Part shown: in pieces, positions 6,597-7,947 of the stretch | Position numbering within the stretch: the stretch's first letter is position 1 | Layout of the letters: the number at the start of each line of letters is the position of its first letter | Source of the DNA: Patescibacteria group bacterium | Lineage (GTDB): Bacteria > Patescibacteria > UBA1384 > JAMDBS01 | Direction: 5' to 3' | Length of the DNA stretch: 7,947 nt | Assembly: GCA_023487325.1 (NCBI GenBank) | Contig: JAMDBS010000078.1 | Span: 1-7,947 of the forward strand | Notes under the pieces: generated by a model | Told to the model about the DNA's origin: nothing | What the model saw: only the letters and a program-made list of their open reading frames with translations | The model's database searches: none | Program-made: the position numbers and the translations under genes

Positions 6597-7496
6597 CTAT
6601 TTAAGCCAGATATGTATTTTTAATTTAGCCTTTAATTCGTTCAACCAATCAGTGAGCGATTTATCTATCTGGCCTTTTTTATCAACCAATTTAATAATAT
6701 GGTATCCAAAATCAGTTTTAATCAGTTCCTGGGTAACTTGGTCTTTTTGCAAGCTAAATGCCGCATCTTCGAAAGCTTTAACCATCTGTCCGCGGCCAAA
6801 CCAGCCTAAATCGCCACCGTTGTCTTTTGAGCCGCTATCTTCCGAAAATTCCTTGGCCAAATCTTCAAATGATTTTTCACCTTTTTTGACTCTGTCTAAA
6901 ACTTCTTTAGCTTTAGCTTCATCTTTAATCAAGATGTGCTTAGCGTTTATTTGCACTAAAAGTTCCTGCTGCACTTTTTCTCTTAATAATTGATCATAGA
7001 CCAGATTCTTAAATTCTTTGACATTCATTCCGTACATTTCGTTTAATATTTTCTTTACTTGATCTTCGCCGCCGTTCTGCTCGGCTAATTTCTTATAGGC
7101 ATCATCAATATCTTGTTTGCTAACTTTAATTTTATATTTTTTGGCCTCTTTTTCGATTAAAGCATTTTGCACCATCTGATCTACAATTTGCGATCTAATC
7201 AAATTCATATCGGTAATTGGTTGGTTGGATTTGGTTGAGAATTTTTCCACATATCCTAGTTGTTGATAGTATTGATTGGCCCAAATTGGTTTCATTCCCA
7301 CCCAAGCAACTGGATAAGGGAATACTTTTACGGCAATTTGAGTAGCCTTGCCATCTTTATGATATTTATAAACTGCAAAAGCAAAAACTGTTCCTGTTAT
7401 AAGATATGCTGCCGCCACAAAGATTATGAGCCACAGCCACCATTTGCTCCAAACAGAATTCGGATTGATGTTAAATAACTTAAATTTCTTTTTCAT
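6597..7496 (-). CDS. Membrane-anchored parvulin-type peptidyl-prolyl isomerase (SurA/PrsA-like foldase)
   Basis: This 299-residue protein probably helps exported proteins fold outside the membrane by cis-trans isomerisation of prolyl bonds. A short basic N-terminus (MKKKFKLF) is followed by one hydrophobic segment at about 20-43, with no lipobox, so it is anchored by an uncleaved helix. Residues about 70-180 form a SurA_N-like helical chaperone region (NLIRSQIVDQMVQNALIEKE, then VSKQDIDDAYKKL). Residues about 184-272 are the parvulin domain: NAKHILIKDE at 184-193, FEDLAKEFSEDSGSKDNGGD at 210-229, LGWFGRGQMVKAFEDAAFSL at 230-249, and TDFGYHIIKL at 261-270. The histidines of the fold are present. 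The start is fixed by AAGGAG (minus strand, 7502-7507) six bases upstream. The stop codon of the upstream membrane gene overlaps that site, which suggests coupled expression. Confidence 0.93.
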   Translation of the reverse strand: MKKKFKLFNINPNSVWSKWWLWLIIFVAAAYLITGTVFAFAVYKYHKDGKATQIAVKVFPYPVAWVGMKPIWANQYYQQLGYVEKFSTKSNQPITDMNLIRSQIVDQMVQNALIEKEAKKYKIKVSKQDIDDAYKKLAEQNGGEDQVKKILNEMYGMNVKEFKNLVYDQLLREKVQQELLVQINAKHILIKDEAKAKEVLDRVKKGEKSFEDLAKEFSEDSGSKDNGGDLGWFGRGQMVKAFEDAAFSLQKDQVTQELIKTDFGYHIIKLVDKKGQIDKSLTDWLNELKAKLKIHIWLK

Positions 7497-7501
7497 TTTT
7501 T

Positions 7502-7507
7502 CTCCTT
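7502..7507 (-). promoter_or_regulatory. Ribosome binding site of the parvulin gene, overlapping the upstream stop codon
   Basis: On the minus strand AAGGAG is followed after five bases by the ATG at 7496-7494. The TAA of the upstream membrane gene (7508-7506) shares its last two bases with this site, a layout that favours translational coupling of the two genes. Confidence 0.7.
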
Positions 7508-7947
7508 ATTGTTTATACCAATTACTTGTTAAAATAATTAGCAAAATTATTAATAATATTAGTATACCAAGACTTATGGTTTTTTTCCAATTTAATTGAT
7601 TTGATTCTTTTAATTTAATAATTTCAGTAAAAAAATAAAAACTGCCAATTAGAATTAGACTTTTATCTTTAGGATCGATAGGCCAAACTATCAAGGCAAC
7701 AAAGAACTCTACGCCCAAAATAGAAATTAGCAATGCCCAAACCAGTGATTGAATGTTATGTTCTTTAATATAACAGTAGTAGGTAAAAAATATTAAAACT
7801 AACGCTCCCAGCATAATTAATCCGAGCGACCAGTTTACTCCCAAGTACAAGCTATAGAGGCTAAAAAATCCTAAAAATAAAATTAAGATAATAAACCAAT
7901 CTTGGCTGTGGTATTTAATATATCGCCAGATGGAAATAATAACAAAG
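7506..7947 (-). CDS. Multi-helix membrane protein of unknown function (partial, N-terminus outside the window)
   Basis: The reading frame is open on the minus strand from the window edge to the TAA at 7508-7506, about 146 codons. A TTG at 7850-7848 is possible as a start. However, the frame continues upstream with hydrophobic sequence (WFIILILFLGFFSLYSLYLG) preceded by RYIKYHSQD, so the true start is probably beyond the window. At least five hydrophobic segments are visible: that one; GLIMLGALVLIFFTYYCY; LVWALLISILGVEFFVALIVW; SLILIGSFYFFTEII; and ISLGILILLIILLIILT near the end. Charged turns (KEHN, DPKDK, KESNQLNWKK) separate them. No catalytic motif is seen. It lies directly upstream of the parvulin-type foldase and probably shares its transcript. 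I do not recognise the family. Confidence 0.7.
   Translation of the reverse strand, partial: FVIISIWRYIKYHSQDWFIILILFLGFFSLYSLYLGVNWSLGLIMLGALVLIFFTYYCYIKEHNIQSLVWALLISILGVEFFVALIVWPIDPKDKSLILIGSFYFFTEIIKLKESNQLNWKKTISLGILILLIILLIILTSNWYKQ

Overview
The window looks like part of a small, AT-rich, gene-dense bacterial genome. A Candidate Phyla Radiation (Patescibacteria) lineage is my best guess. The reasons are the F1-ATPase sequence style, a GxxExxY gene wedged into the atp operon, a stand-alone Elp3, a tRNA without encoded CCA, and several short membrane proteins of the kind common in that group. No taxonomic marker such as rRNA is present, so this stays an inference.

Layout. Positions 2-2520 (+) hold the 3' end of the F1Fo ATP synthase operon: the atpG tail, atpD, an intruding GxxExxY-family gene, then atpC. 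The intruder is bracketed by an imperfect inverted repeat with 12 identical outer bases (1643-1654 and 2085-2096) and inner CACAGAA / TTCTGTG units. The repeat encodes the last residues of AtpD and ends against the weak ribosome binding site of atpC. Positions 2521-2760 carry a promoter candidate and a tRNA-Asp(GTC). The acceptor stem of this tRNA is extended by ten more perfectly paired flanking bases, and a partial second copy of its 5' side lies 47 nt upstream. Positions 2766-4243 (+) hold three small genes: a membrane protein whose start is separated from its body by a -1 frame change at an A6 run, a 75-residue two-helix membrane protein, and a 61-residue small beta-barrel-like protein.

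Positions 4236-6560 hold a divergent pair whose start codons touch (CATATG, 5841-5846). On the minus strand is Elp3, the radical SAM/acetyltransferase that builds cm5U at tRNA wobble uridine. On the plus strand is a methyltransferase that resembles eukaryotic Trm9, the enzyme acting directly after Elp3 to make mcm5U. If the resemblance holds, the pair encodes a compact eukaryote-like wobble uridine pathway in a bacterium. A bidirectional terminator (6541-6574) separates it from a minus-strand pair at 6597-7947: a membrane-anchored parvulin-type foldase and an upstream multi-helix membrane protein that runs off the window.

The items most worth following up are the Elp3/Trm9-like pair, the inverted-repeat-flanked GxxExxY unit inside the atp operon, the extended tRNA-Asp helix with its decoy copy, and the frame change in the membrane gene.
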